DNA from: Acanthococcus lagerstroemiae
Taxonomy: Eukaryota; Arthropoda; Insecta; Hemiptera; Eriococcidae
Assembly (NCBI GenBank): GCA_031841125.1
Contig: CM063110.1
Coordinates: 35,541,214-35,605,213, forward strand
DNA: 64,000 nucleotides
Reading direction: 5' to 3'
Shown here: piece by piece, positions 22,331 to 36,526 of the stretch
Layout of the letters: every line of letters starts with the position of its first letter
How positions within the stretch are numbered: position 1 is the stretch's first letter
The notes under the pieces: generated by a model
Told to the model about the DNA's origin: nothing
The model's input: only the letters and a program-made list of their open reading frames with translations
Databases searched by the model: none
Program-made: the position numbers and the translations under genes

Positions 22331-23105
22331 TAAGAAAGGTTAGTCTTTTTTATTTCCTGTTTTATACGTACAGCTGTGTACTCGCCGGTTGAATGCAATT
22401 GCTGGAGCTATCCTCCTCCTCCCAAAAAAACAAAGGTCAGGTGCAAAACTGTGTCGTATCATTGGGAGGTGTCTCGGAGTTCATCTCGAGCGCCTGCTGC
22501 AGTCCTGTGTCCAACGGATGTTGAGGACGAACGGTTGTCTTATAGTGGTCGAAAGTGGATACTAGTGGGGGACAGTCCTGCAGGATGTCCATTGCACTCA
22601 CATAGCTGGCTCCGTGGCTGGTGAGTGCAACAGGAGTGGAGTCATGGTGAGTCAGACGGACTTGGCTCACTTGTCTAGGGACACTGTGGGGAAAGGTCGC
22701 GCCTTCCAGAATCTGTGGCCAATGTAGTATCACTGGGGGCTGCGGCCTTGTCAGAGAGCGCTGTGACACGGAGGTGGGGAAGCATCCGGTTGACGGTTTG
22801 AGTCAGATGCTGCCCTCTTTTGCACGTCACAGCCAGCGTTGATGCGTCAACTTGGGAGTGGTCTACTGTCACGCATTGATGGCGCTAGGGGCAGGTGGTC
22901 TGCGGAACTGCCTGGGCACGCTCTTAGACGGCACTAGAGGGGACTACCCTCGGTGCAGGGATCGGAACATATGTGGCTGAATCCCACCAAGTCAACCGGA
23001 GGAGATAAGTGACCCCTCGCACTACCAGTTGAGTGGGCGAAGGTGCGGAGCTGGGAAAACTTGAACAATAATTCAGGGGCATCGCATTCATAACTAACTG
23101 GAACA
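22331..23105 (+). repeat. Dispersed GC-rich repeat R2, copy B
   Basis: Same family and orientation as 14605-15810, lacking the ~460-base internal stretch of copy A. A minus-strand frame (22769-22437) shares R-P-Q-P, L-H-W-P, V-P-R-Q-V and K-T-T-V-R-P-Q with copy A. Confidence 0.7.
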
Positions 23106-24569
23106 ACACTCACTGCACGTGATAGCTGGCGCTGGCTGATCACTTAGCGCTGGAGGCAATGAGACCGTCTTGCTCAAAGTTGTAACTTGTGCCCACTGTA
23201 GATATGTTGCTTCTGTGGGGCATACTCTACGGGGATCAAGACCCAAATTTCAAGATTATTAATTATGATGCTTGGAAAAAATCGACGGCTCGTTGCAAAA
23301 AGGTTCTTAGATAAAAAAAATGAAAATTTTGCGGGAGAGTGATGAGAACATTACGTTAGCCATTTGAGTAGTGTAAAAGGTAGTAATGGCAAAATACCGA
23401 AATATCGATATGGTGGTCTAGGGCAAAAGTCAGACAAAAAATACATTTCTATGAATTTCTCTTCTTAGAATTTTTTTTACTCTTAAATATATCAATGTAT
23501 GTGCGGAACCTTCCTGCTCATTTTGGATTAATAGATTAGGATACCTCGCACATAATACTGTAGTTATTCATTAGTCTTCCTGTTTACTTGTTACCCTGGC
23601 ATATGTGGCAAAAGGCGAAATCCCTGGGGTAATTTTCAATGCTATAACATAAGCTGTGAAAAAAAAAGTTTATTATCTTCTCTATTGTATGTAAATGTTG
23701 TGAAGAAATGAAATACAACGTATACAAAGTTTCTAAGTTATTTTGAACATTGTTACCCCAATGAATAAGCATGAAGAACACCTCAACTCAACAAAATTTA
23801 ACACTGATACGAGCAATTACACGTACGCTTTCTGCTCCGAACTGTTCGTCCTTTACTCCAGCACAGTTGTTCACATTTTGCCCCACAAATTTCATCGCCC
23901 ATTATTCATTTTAAATCATTATTTTATACATTTCTAGTACTTATACGGAAAGCTAATGAAATTTGCTGCTCAATAATGTGAAAACATTCGAGTATTGCCT
24001 GTGGAACTTGAAAATAATGTTTTCGTATTTCAGAATTTTCTTTTCTCTTCAGATATAGAAGAAAAATTTTTGTTTCATTTTTTTTTCTTGGGGAAAACAG
24101 GCCTAAATTTCCTAAGAAAATATCAGGTTGGGGTATTTTCTATATATTGTGATAGAAAAGCTCAATAAAATATTGTATTAAGAGTTATTCGCGTATGGTT
24201 GCAAAGGAGTCGCTCCAGGGTGACTGTTACCGAAAACAACATATACGCTTCACTCATTGGTGGATTAGGACGAAAACATGACATGTGAGGATGATGATAA
24301 AATAATTATCCAAACAATCCAAAATTAAGCTCATATGATAGGAAATAAAAAGGGCTATAACTTTTGTTCCTACTTCCTAGCATCTTTTAATAAAAATCAA
24401 TATGAAAGCCGCGAGCAACACTTTTATGAGCACACGTTCTTATGGTGTAATTTACATGTATCATGTTTTCGTCTTTGACATTAGCGCTCCTGGTCGAATA
24501 TCCATACGCGAGTACACCTAGTTTACTTTTTACCGTCCAACTATTGCCCCCGGACCACCCTATTCAGAA
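23106..24569. other. Unassigned AT-rich sequence, no gene seen
   Basis: No supported feature. Confidence 0.5.
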
Positions 24570-24860
24570 ATATCAAACCAACATCGATACTGAAATAAGA
24601 AATATCTATATGAAAAATTTTCAGATATCGCCATCACTAAAGAGCAATAGTGACATTAAAATATCGATAATTTAATATAACAAACCAATATCGATATTGA
24701 AATAAAAAATATTGATACTATCGATGTAAAAATGTTCAAATATTGCCATCGGAGCAATAGTGATGGCAAAATGTCGATAAAATATCGAAATATGTATATT
24801 ATTTAGAAATATTAAACCAATATTGATACTGGAATAGGAAACATTGATATTATCGATATC
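24570..24860 (+). repeat. Tandem GATATT-type repeat, about three units
   Basis: Phrases of the form AAACCAATATCGATATTGAAAT recur at about 24573, 24682 and 24820, each followed by AGCAATAGTGA-like or ATTATCGAT-like text. The unit is therefore about 110-140 bp. Same family as 2290-2530, opposite orientation. Ends shortly before a G-run (24896-24905). Confidence 0.65.
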
Positions 24861-25474
24861 ATCAGATCATCACTAATAAGAGGCACTTTTGTTGGGGGGG
24901 GGGGAGGGGATTATTCGTTGTCAAACTCATTCGGCAGCAAAAACAGTGGGGCTCTGAAAACAGCTCAAAATTACCTTTCAAACGATACCCTTGTTTTAAA
25001 ATTGACAAAATCTTCAGGAGGAATCTTTTTGCACTAAGCCGGCGAAATGTCTACAAAATTATTAAAATCTTTAAAGTACCAATGCCTCATAAAACAACTT
25101 GGTAATATAATAATTATTTTTCCAGTTTATTATGTGTGATTCAAGAAAGAGGACCGAATACTGGAATACTGTCATTCGCCAAAAGCTGTCATTCTGAGAC
25201 TTTTTTTCGATTTTCGTTTGTACGATACTATTACTGCATAGAATCCCTACATTTTTCTGCACAGTGATTTTTAAATTATTTCCGAAAACTCCTACTTTTT
25301 AATTTGTATGCTTTTTATGTGCGATATGATGATTCACATGACTTATAATTTATTATGGTAAGTTCCTTTATGCGGTAAATATCGTGAAATATGCGCATAA
25401 GATGTGCGCTAGAAAACCTCAAAAATATGCAAAATAATTCCTAAAATTTCCAAAATGTGCAAAAATATTCCTTT
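24861..25474. other. Unassigned sequence, no gene seen
   Basis: No supported feature. The end (about 25408-25470) contains AAATATGCAAAA-type text adjoining repeat R1. Confidence 0.45.
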
Positions 25475-25940
25475 CGAAAACAAGGCAACATGGGTATCAA
25501 AACGCAGAATTTTTTCAGCTAAATCAAAGTGAAACACGCACCTGACTCAAATAATAAATAACCTAAATAAAATAGAAAAAGGTACAATTCACAAAAGCCA
25601 GCAGTACTGGGGCACTTAACAGTGCTAGCGTCCATAAATCAAACCTGCTTCAAGCTTGTAGAATGCAGCGTGTATGTCAGTCAATATGTGGTGAATATAA
25701 GAAAAATGGCCAAATATGCAGTAAAAACAAGAAAAATTGTTAAATATACGCACATATGCACTGAAATGTACGATTTTATGAGAAAATATTCATATTTTCT
25801 TAATTATGCAGAAATGTGCGCCCGCAAGTTCGACTCATTTCACTTGAAATTTCATAAATCGTAATGATAATGTGGATATATGTTGAAAAAATAAATTGGA
25901 GAAATATGCAAATGCATAAAAAGACTTTCCCTACTTATAA
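25475..25940 (+). repeat. Dispersed repeat R1, copy 2
   Basis: Partner of 13515-13905, same orientation, somewhat longer owing to an internal AAATATGCA-rich stretch at about 25700-25810. Confidence 0.7.
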
Positions 25941-28900
25941 TCATTTATCTAAAGCCCTGAAAAGTGACCTACAACTGTCACCAAAAATCGTCAATTTTCA
26001 ATAGCTATCACCCGAATATAGGTGTCACTTTTAGAAATTTTACATTTAAAGTTCACGAAATACCTTTATTATTGATTAATAATGTCAGTAAGGGAAGCAT
26101 CAATTTTGGGGATGACTAGTGGCCATTTTAGAAAATTCAGTAGTGATTCCTAAAAATCGATTATCCAATTTTTCCATAATTGTAGAAAAAAATCGATGAA
26201 TCGATTTTAATTGATTATTTTGGTATGTTGCTGTAATGAAAAAATTGAAAATATAAAAGACAAATTAAATCAACTTACACGTACTTTTTCTTTAAAGGAG
26301 AAAGGAGTACCTTGATACTAGGTAGTAGGTATACCTTCTTGATTTTAGTTGAAAGTAAGAGCGAATGATACAATGATGTATAATACACAATACGTACAGT
26401 CCAATACTGCAGTAGGCATTTACACCTTTTTAGTATTAGATTTTTTCAGTAAAAATCGATTAATAAATTTTAATCAATTAATCGGGCATCGCTAGAATTT
26501 ACTGTCATAAGAGAACTGAATCAGCCAAGAAAGAAAAAGAAAAAGTAGAAATTAAGGGAATTCGAACATAAAAACCTAATCAACAGGTACTGTAGAAATA
26601 ATTCATACAAGAAGACTAACAACTGAACAGCCTAATAACTGAGAGGAGGACTAATCTGCTTATGGTACTTCTTGGGTTACAAGTTACTTAAATACTCACG
26701 AATACCAGAAAAAATAAAATAAAGAAAATAAGTTTGAAAATTATCGTGAGTTCGGTAATACCTATAGACAATACAAACAATTCTGAAACAATTATTTATT
26801 AGTCAATATCATCAATGACAATAGCATTTTTCAAAGTTAACCTGGGTAGAACAGTGCACTATGCACTCTGCTTCCCTTCAAAAAGGTCATAAGGAAGTTG
26901 TCGCGGATAAAATTCAGTTTCACAATTCGAAGGTTTCATAGTTTTAAGTGTATTAACAGTGGAGAGGAAGAACAGTAATTTCACAACTGAATTTTATTCA
27001 AACTAATGTTATTGTGTTGACTTCTGTTGCAGGTGAGTTCTACGATTCGTATTACCATGCTAATGAAACATTACTGAGTACTGGTAAATGGTAAGATTAA
27101 GATAACTGCATTTACACTACAACAGTTAGGTGTACAAGTTTACATGCATATTCGCAGACACTGGCGGCGAGGTGTTTATTCAAATTTTAGGATTAGAATT
27201 TTAAATATACTACGTCAAAATATGACAGCGTTACCCCGAATTTAAAATGAGAAATTGAACAGCTATAATAGGAAATTTAGTACCATCTCAACGTTTTGTT
27301 TACAAAACATAAACTGTATCAGTGCAAAAATGTAACTTATCGAAAGTATTGCATTATTTCACAAATATGGTACGGCCATTTCCAAAATATTATGGTATTG
27401 AAAAGAATCCATCGAGAGCAATAGAAACAGAAGTTCTTTTTTCCGTCCAAGAGCATAATGAAGGGTACAGGGAAAGAAGCAAATATGTCACTTTTTTGCG
27501 AAATTGATTTATAGGTATCATTTGGCGTCATGAATAGAAGTAGCTGAGCTGTAGTGGGAAGCCTAAAAGAATGCCACAGTCCGGAAAAATGGGTTTCAAA
27601 ATTCACGTATAGTGAAAGAATTACGTATATGCACAGAAGTGAATTGTTTGTTGCTTTTCCTGTACCCTTCATTATGATTTTGAGATTTCACATTATTTCA
27701 TCAGGTGGCGAGTGAAACTCATGATCTATTGATATGCATAACTCAAAATCTTCTCATTTTTTGAGTAGCTAAAGTTTTGAACTGATGCGACGAAACATAA
27801 TATGAATTATTGAGCCTGCGGAAGAAGGGCAGCCAACTTGTACGTGACATACTTCGAGACATCACGAACAAAAGATTCGCGTGGAAACTTTGTCCAATGG
27901 TTCCAGTGATTCCGTCGGCGTTAATTATGCTCTTTGACAGGAATACCGATAAATCAAAACTCAGCTAGCCAGGTGACGTCGCGTAGATCGTATATTATTC
28001 AGTCGTCAAGCACCGAAATATGGCTTTTAAATTTTAAAATAGTTCGGCCAGTCCGATCTGTCAGTGGTAACATGGATCGCAAAAACTACCCGTTCTAAAC
28101 TATTTCGAGTTCGGATGTGTCGGGCTGAAGCCTCATATTTTTGTTACCTTGAACTCAGATGTGATAAATGCTTCCTTTCTTATGAAAGAATGAATGAAAA
28201 TCTTTCGGATATGCCCATGCGTCATGTACACTGCCCCCAAAAACTTCAAGACTTCTGTTTGTCTCCACTCCTGGAGTTATTAGTCTAGGGAAATCAGAAC
28301 CCGAGAAGGAGAATTGAAAAAACTTTTTGATAATGAGCTAAACTTTGGCAGAACTTGTTCTTATAGGTCCATTGAACCTCAGAAGAAAATTCACCTAAAA
28401 CTGGGTTCAAGTTTCTTTTGTGATTGGGGGTCAAGCCCTTCAGAAAACTGTTCTACCGAAAATATTGAGAACTGTCGCATTTTAGGAAGAAAATGTTCCG
28501 AATCAAAATCTCGTAAAATTTCACGTAAAAAAAGGTCATATTTAATATTTTGGTAACCACCCCGGACTCTCAGAAAAAAAGGGGCGTTGAAAGTGACATG
28601 TTTTGCTGCTGTACACTAACACAAGTTCTATGTGAGTTGAGGCGAGGGCGAGGGAGATTTAGTCATTTTGTGACTAGATGGGAAACGAACAAACTCCTTT
28701 TCACCCGGTCTCCGGATTATTTCCCGAATAGCTTCTCTGCACCGCACAATTTCACTGTAGAATTATTCGAATTTGTACAGCACGAAAAGAACGAATATTG
28801 AGACATCAATAGCTAGGTCTTCGAGACCACCGGATTTGTTTTGAATATCTGTTTGACCTAATTTGAAATTAGAGAGCGAAGGACCAAGACTGTTTTAAAT

Positions 28901-31302
28901 AAAATATGGTTATCGTTCCTCAGATTTTTGAAGCCGTCATCTATTTCTGTATTTATGAAACATAAAGTGAAGATGACTGTGAAAATTTTGGGAACTGTAG
29001 TAAGATGAAGGCAGGGAATAAGAAATGAGTCGAGCACACAAGCACAGCGCCTTAGTTTTTAGTGATACAGAGATCTGAGCCCAGTAAATTGAGCACATTT
29101 GGAAAGACAAATTGGTATCAAAGATTTTCTGTGGAATATTGTTGACTGTACATTTTTTAAATTTTAAAGTATTGAGGTCTTTTAGAATTAATTCCTCGAT
29201 AAAATATCAACAACTATTAAATTTTTGGTGAAATTGTTTAAAACAAAAACTGTTCTTTACTCGATTCACAACTGAATAAATTCTTTACACTTTTTCCATA
29301 ACTACCTTCAAAATGCCTCAAGTTGGGGGTTCTTCGATACTATACTAGATATTTATGCATAATTCTTTTGTAACACAAATTCAATGTATTGTGCCGCAAC
29401 TCTTTTCGATTTTTTTGCAATGAACTATTTGAAAGATGTATGCGTACCATAATTTCAAATTTTCTCTTCTCTGGCCGCTGTAGGTGCCACAATATTCGAG
29501 AGGGGTTCGAAACAATGCTGAAAATGGATTTTTTTGTTACAGTAACCTGAGACCTGATACCTATACTGCATTTTATGAAATTGACGACCCGTAATCTCCC
29601 TCGCTTTGACCTGACATTTACAATTTTCTCCTTGGTACAAGAATGACTCCAGAAACGAGTTCAGTAACGTTAAAAATACGTATAAAATGCTATCCATATG
29701 ATAGGGGTCTTTATTTCCGCGTCCCCATTATGAGAGCTATATTGTTCATTATAGGATTCAGCGACAGTGACAACTATAATAATACCTATATCATACAATA
29801 TGAAAATGTTGAACCCCCGTTTCCTCGAAGGTACAATAATTTTCAATTTAAGAGGACATTGTTACCAGAAATGAATTCAGCAATCCTTAAAACCTGTGAA
29901 ACGACTACCAGAAAACACCGCCGGTGGCACTGGGAACGGAGATGTTTGATCTGGAGGATTCAAAATGGTTCATCGTCAAAACAGAGGCTTATAATAATAT
30001 TGGGTTAGTATAAAACAGAAATTGGTGAAATACTGCAAACTTTGAACACAGGATGCCATTCGGCACGGTGGTAAATGTTACTCAACAGTGTATTTTCGGA
30101 CCTAAAGCCAACGAAAGCATCTCTGAGGATCAGTTAGGAGGGGGTAAAATGAAGGTCAGTATGAAATATCACTTATAATCGTAGTTGAAATGTATCAAAA
30201 TTGGGGTTTTCTGAGCTAGTGATTTCACTTTCGAGGTCGGTATTTTTGAACCCTCCTTCCCATCTTGATCCATGGAGGGCTGAAATAACAGTATCATTAG
30301 TTAGCTACAAAGATATCTAAAACTGCGTTTTTTGAGGTGCTAAGTTGAATTCATTTCACCTCTGCAATCCCCACCAACAAGAAGCCACAGGGGCCTGAAA
30401 TATATAAATTATATGTTACCTAAGATAGCATCAATTATGTTGTGAATAGAGATTTTTAATTCGCCAAGTTTCATTCCAAGGTTATTTTACCCATTAACCC
30501 CCCCCCCCCCCTCCTATAAGGTCATTCGAAAGCAACCCAGATTTATTCAATAACTTATTACAACTTCCAGAGCTTACTCAGTTGCACAGTCAGCCTCACA
30601 GTTTTTCTCAAACAGTAAACTACAGCTTTCAGGATGCTATATTGGGTCATAAGTCAGCAGTCAAAAAGCAATACCCATCAGCATTTACGAAGTCTATTAC
30701 TTAGTTATATAGAAATGGCATTCTAAATCTAATTATTCCCAGTTGAATCGAAGCCTGGGAACAGGAGATTCTTGCTATGCCAGCTTGTGAAGCTTTTGGG
30801 GGAGGGGGTATTCATGATCCTGAGATTTCAGTTCGATGATTTTTATTTTCATGATTCGTCAGTGGATATGGGTGTACTGAATTTTCTTCTCAAGATTAAA
30901 GAATAAAGCACACTTTCCCTCTTTACTGGAAGATGAAAATGTATAGTTGAGAGGGATGAACAGTGTTGCCATCATTCACGAAATTTCATTAGATCTCACG
31001 AGTTTTTACAAAAAAGTGACGCAAAAGGAAGTGTATGCTTTGCTGTATTTATTCCTGTGACACGACCAAATCTCAAGAATTTTCATGAAAGGGACCTGGT
31101 AACACTGGTGACGAACTACGGACATTTCAAATTTTCGGACACTGTGTATAATTTGAAGTGCTCAATTATTTGCAAAACTTTTGATTTGCGCAAGAATGGT
31201 CGTAGAAGTTGGAAATTGTGGCACATGATTGTACGTTTTATCGCAATAGTATATTAGACAACAGGGGAGGGGAGGAAGCATTATCAAGGGTGCAAAGTTT
31301 AG
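25941..31302. other. Long unassigned stretch, no gene seen
   Basis: Over 5 kb without a supported exon, RNA gene or complete repeat. Frames reach at most 121 residues and show no domain. Occasional C- or G-runs (30501-30511) occur. The phrase AATTCAGCAATCCTTAAAACC at 29874 resembles the degenerate repeat at 37.9-38.5 kb. Confidence 0.45.
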
Positions 31303-31304
31303 TA

Positions 31305-32427
31305 CAGTAGTACCTCAGTTATCCGACTTAATCGGGGCGAAGCGACGTCGGATGCGTTAAAAAGTCGGATAATTGATTTTACGAATTTTTTGTTGAAAAA
31401 AAATGAAATACATACATACATACATAAGCTTCGAATAGAAAAAACTAAATACGCAATAAAAAACACAAAGAAGTATAATTGAGGACCTGACCTCCAAAAC
31501 GCGCTGAGTCCAAAAAAACCCCGAAATGTTGGGAAATCGAAAAACCCATTCTGACTCGCGAACGATAAGTGGTAAGACTGATTCAATTGCGTAGATGGGA
31601 AGAGGAGGGGTCAATGCTGATACCACTCGAGTATGAAGGTTGGCGTGCGAACAGTCTTCGAGCTATGGGAGTGCAAAGTGGGGAAGTCGTAGATTTAGCT
31701 CGTTTTGGCACACCATGTCATACTTGTGAACGATCAAAATTCGTACATCTTGACCTATAAAAAGTGTCGGTAATCGGAAGATACAGCTTAGAGACGACCA
31801 TTCCGGTGGACAAGGCACATGAACCATGTCCCCCCTCTCTCCATCCTTCAGACATCCTTGTACCCCCATGAACAGGAAAAAGCAAGTATGACTTACAGTC
31901 GTAAGAATCTTACTTGTATATTCGTAAAATTTGAAAAAAACAAGTCAGTCAGTATTATGAATAAGAACAAAAGAAAGGTTTAGCTGACTCTCAAGTCGTG
32001 ATAAAATCGTGAAACCAACTCTAAAAGGTGCCTTTTGTCTTCCTCCACCGGATTGCGCTAAAAACAAGATTTTCGATTTTTCGGACTAAGCGCGTTTTGG
32101 AAGTCAGGTCCTTAATTACGAAACAAAAAAAGACTTCGATCTAAAAATAAAATAAAATATATTCTCCACAAAACAAAATTGTATGGTGGAAACATTTTAC
32201 CTACAGCATTCCAGTAGTGGTAGGGCGTTCAAAGTGTCGTGAGATACAAGCTATTTGGTGGACGTATGTCGCATTGATGCGAGTTCTCAACGCTACGTGA
32301 ACTGTTGTATTCATTTCGATGCAAAATTTGGAAGCGTTCGGATAAAAAAAAGTAACCGATTTTTTGACGTCGGGTAATCAACAGAAGTCGGATGAAATTT
32401 TTTGATCGGATAATCGAGGTTCTACTG
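31305..32427. mobile_element. Non-autonomous pogo/Tigger-like element
   Basis: The left end CAGTAGTACCTCAGTTATCC and the reverse complement of the right end, CAGTAGAACCTCGATTATCC, agree at 17 of 20 positions and match the well-known 'CAGTA.AACCTCGATTATCCG' termini of pogo/Tigger elements. A TA precedes the left end (31303-31304), while the right flank reads TG, a decayed TA. Inside, GGACCTGAC-C/T-TCCAAAACGCGCT occurs near 31486 and inverted near 32110, so a second inverted-repeat structure is nested within. An (ACAT)n run lies near 31408-31428. No transposase frame. Confidence 0.78.
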
Positions 32428-32578
32428 TGCTTGAGTACTTTATTGGCAATTGAAAAGTCTCTATTTTTGGCGCGTCCGCTACAAGCCAACGGTACGTCCC
32501 AGGAGTTCGTGTAAGGAACATTTTTTATGTAAAATTCAGTAGTGAACATTTTTGTTTGAAATATTTTTTATTAAATTC

Positions 32579-32745
32579 AATTTTTCTAAAGTTATCAAGA
32601 AAAGACCGTGAATTTAGTAGCTATTTCGGCCACCATTTTGGATTTTAAGACGAAGGGTGAACTAATTTTTCTAGAGTTATCATGGAAAGACTGAATTTTG
32701 GCAGGCATTTCGGCCACCATCATAGATTCTGAAGGGTGTGGTGGC
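32579..32745 (+). repeat. Two-unit tandem duplication, ~84 bp
   Basis: AATTTTTCTAAAGTTATCA and AATTTTTCTAGAGTTATCA head two consecutive units, each continuing through ATTTCGGCCACCAT. Divergence between units is moderate. Confidence 0.65.
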
Positions 32746-34119
32746 ATCAGATCTAAAAATGTTATCTATAGTAATATCTATCATTATGTTGAATGGCATC
32801 CTGTATTCAAAATTTGCAGTTTTGTTTTGCCTACCAATCCAACTATAAGAATTTGGTAGCCTTTCTGAAGATGAGGGGAGAGATCTTAAGACAGAGAGAA
32901 GGATCAAAAAGATGTTAATTTCTGCGGTGAAAAGTCGTGCAATGAGATTTTTCCTGGAATAAAGTGAAGCCATGAGTGGAACACCAATCGTCAATGTTAA
33001 TCGAATTTTAGAGCGGCTGACCATGAGAGGGGAAAATCAGTGCCATTAGTTTTCTTGTTTCATGAGAATTTCACCCCACCCTTTTTCCCGCAGTCAAAGC
33101 AAGACTAATAGATTTTTTTTCCCCTTTTAAATCCTCTAAAAGTCGAGCAGATGATGAGGCTCCGTTCCGTAATATACTTCAAAAGAATATACGCTCCGCC
33201 GTTCTCGAACGTTACCATCGTAATTCACATGACGCAATAAATCTCGAGACATGACTATTTACTCGGGTCGAGCAATAACACGAGTTCGCAACAGTCGAAA
33301 ACAATGGCTAATTGAGCACACAGAAGAGGCCAGTTTTGTATTTATTTTGCTTCTTCGACTCGCCGGCCAAACAATAACAGCGGCAACCCTATAGAACCCA
33401 ACTGGGGAGAGAGAGAGAGTTTACACACAAAAAAGTTCGAACTGCAGACGAGCTGACGAGAAGTTTCACAAAAACAAACGCTCATCCATGTATTTTTGCT
33501 TCTGGTTAATGTTTTAATATTTTATAGCGACAGACTACGGTCGGGTCGGTATTTTCCGCGATCGATTTGTGTAACTGTTTTTCTGCAGTCTTCTTCTCAC
33601 CTCGGAATCAAATGCAAACAATTTTGGCCAAAGGCGCCGAGTAGGCAGACCGACTGATACTTTTTTCCTAAAACTCGTCATTTGTGCCAAGCCGTTGGTA
33701 GCCAGTGGCGTGCTCCCATTTCTCGGAGGTGGCGCGAAACATGTCCTATGTTATGCTATTCTACCACTAAGCACCCTCCCACCTCTGCCTTAACCATAAA
33801 AGAAGATCGAATTGACCGCTGAGCTAATCACCCATCTTAGCGATCGAACTAAAATTTCGCCGGTCGGTTCAAACTATGAATCAGTTTTGAATCGCGAAAC
33901 TTTTAGATTTGTTGAAAATATTCAGAATGGTATGTTTCATGTTTGAAGACGTATTGGTTGGTTTAACAGCTTTGTAAGAAAGTGTCTAAGTATTATTAGG
34001 TATACGAAGTAGTTTCAGGGCCATAGCCATTGGGGGGGGGGGGGCTTACCCCGGTCATCATACAGAGTTGGTAGATTGACAATTTCAAGTGCTCAGTTGA
34101 AAACTTAACGCGTCTTCAG

Positions 34120-34158
<39 letters not shown>

Positions 34159-36526
34159 TAAATTTGCCAGATTTTCGATTTTTTTCATTTCAAAATTGTG
34201 AATTTTTCTGATGTTGCTTCATGCGTTAATATGCTTCGTTGCGGGTTTGGAAAGTTCTTCCCAAAAGACCCCGATGTAAGTACTTCGAGTTAATTTTGTA
34301 AAAAGAATAAATAAATAATCCAGAACAATTTTGTCGTCACTTTTATGTACAAAAAAAAAAAAGAAAGAAAAGAAACAGAAAATTCTGCAAGAAATACGAT
34401 TGAAAATTTGTAAACTAAGAAGAACCCAAATATACCTGCTCTCCACTGTTCAACTTGTTTGAGAGTTTTTCTACCTAAGGACGATCCCGATTGACAATTT
34501 GGAGGGCACGCACTAAACATTTCACAAACCACTACTGTTTTGTGACTTTTGGCCACTTACATTTTTTTGTGAATGTTCAACATCTCATCATTTTAAAATA
34601 GTATGTGCGAAGTGATCACTCAGCATTAGTGTGATTGTGTGATTACTGAGTGATGTTCACAAATGCACTCACAATTGGCCTCATTTTCAATCGAGATTTA
34701 CCCAAAATAGTTAAAAACTCTTTAAAATGCCTAAGACTTCGTGAAAACTTGTTGAATTATTTCGAAATATTTTCTACCCATTAGAGACTCTTTAAGATTC
34801 ATGTGCTAAATTTAAAGGGGAATATATAATAGCACAGGAAAGTAAAAAATTTGCACAGGAATAAAGTACACAGAAAAATGATCAGAAATCCCACACATTT
34901 AAAATGAAAATCACGAGATCCGTCACACACAGCATTTATAGGTGTATGAACGAGACTGTTTTTTCACTGGAGGGGAGGATCTCGTGAAGGTGGTGATTGG
35001 GGCCGGAGTTCGTGATTGAGGAGGGGCTTGAGATGGGGGATGTGATGGGGTAAGGGGGTCATAGCGAGGGAGGCCCGGAATATGTGCGAATTCTTGGTGG
35101 AGAAGGAGGTTGTGGTTGGGAGAGGAATTTATGGTTAGAGAGGGGGTCTTATTGGAAAATGGGATCGTGAGGAAAAGCTTCGTTGTGAGGGTTGTGTTCT
35201 CGTGCGGGAGAAGAGGCACGGTGTGGGGGAGAGGACTGAGGGTGGTGATTAGTGTCTTCTCCATTTCAGATTCCTATTCGAAAATGATAAGGAATGGCGG
35301 CGTTTTCGCCTCCTCTTTCTTTAACTAATACACCTTCAGGAAAAAAAACCTACCGATGATCCGAGACTTCTAAGAGATCTAACCCACTCAGCCTGCCCTA
35401 AAATATCAAATTGAGGAATTTAGTCCATAATGCTAAATTTTTCATTTGTCATAAACATTAAGTTCCTGACAATTGACGGCCGTTTTAAATATGGTTCGTG
35501 ATTTTGTTTTTCTCGGGATTATTTGTTTTTCTACAGTTCATTCGTCACTTTTCCTGTTCGTGTTGTTTTTTTTTGTTTTTTTTTTATGGAGAAATATTTA
35601 TTTTCTTGCTGTATATAAATTTTTCCTGTGGAAAAAGTTTGTTGTTCCTGTGAATTTAATTTTTGATTCCTATGGTGATAACTGCATGCCAAATTTGAAT
35701 GAGTCTTAGAAAGTATTGAGAGAGTTTAGCGAGTCTCGAACACGTAAATACGAGTATGTTTCCGTGAGTCAAGAAAAATCTAAAATATGTTTGAATGTAC
35801 TACAGAATTTTGAACTCAAATGTAGCGAAAAGAATCTAAAAAATAGTTGGATGAGTCCATTACAACGTCTTGAATATTAAAACTGTTTGGATGAGTAAGA
35901 ATTTTAAACGAATACGAACGAGTTCAGAAAGTTTCAGACTCAAATTTTGAAAGAATCTGGAAAGGCCTTACAATCGGTTTCGAACAAATCTGTATGTGTT
36001 TAGATGTATCTCAATTTTAAATACATTATTTGAAGGACTGTAAAGGAAGTGACCTGAATAAGCTAGAAAAAATCAGTGAGTCTCAAATCAGTTTAAATTA
36101 AGTTTTTAGAGTGTTAGATAACATTAAAGAAGTATTAGCGAGTCCGACGGAAGTGTTGAAGAATTTCAAATAGTTTGGAAGAGTTTTAGGTTCTCAGTCA
36201 AGTTTAGAGGAATTTTAAGCAAAGTTTTGAAATCTCCCCAATTTTTAGATCTTTGACTGAAACCTGAATGTTAAATATATTTATGCTCATCAACCAGTTT
36301 GGGTTGGTAAGTTATTTGTCCAAATTTCAGTTGTGGATCCAGAAGAGAAATACTTGGACGGTAGACCCCACCTATAGCCATCAAGCTTATTCTAGGTATT
36401 GTGTTAGTTAAAAGAAGTGAAATTTCAGGAAAGCTCGTAACAAGAGAGTTGCCTCTTTAAGTCAAAAAATTTTATTTTCTAATGCTTGTACTTTCTTGGT
36501 TCAGTGTTCAAAGCCACAATTGAGGA
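32746..36526. other. Unassigned stretch with low-complexity tracts
   Basis: No gene seen. It contains CpG-rich non-repetitive sequence at 33130-33900, a G-run (34034 on), a T-run (34124-34150), a purine-rich block at about 34960-35260, and weakly periodic GAGTCT/GAATCT-containing sequence at about 35700-36240 that may be an old minisatellite. Confidence 0.45.

Noticed and set aside
34923..35264. 113-residue Pro/Thr/Ser-rich minus-strand ORF
   Set aside because: It results from a purine-rich low-complexity tract and has no recognisable domain.
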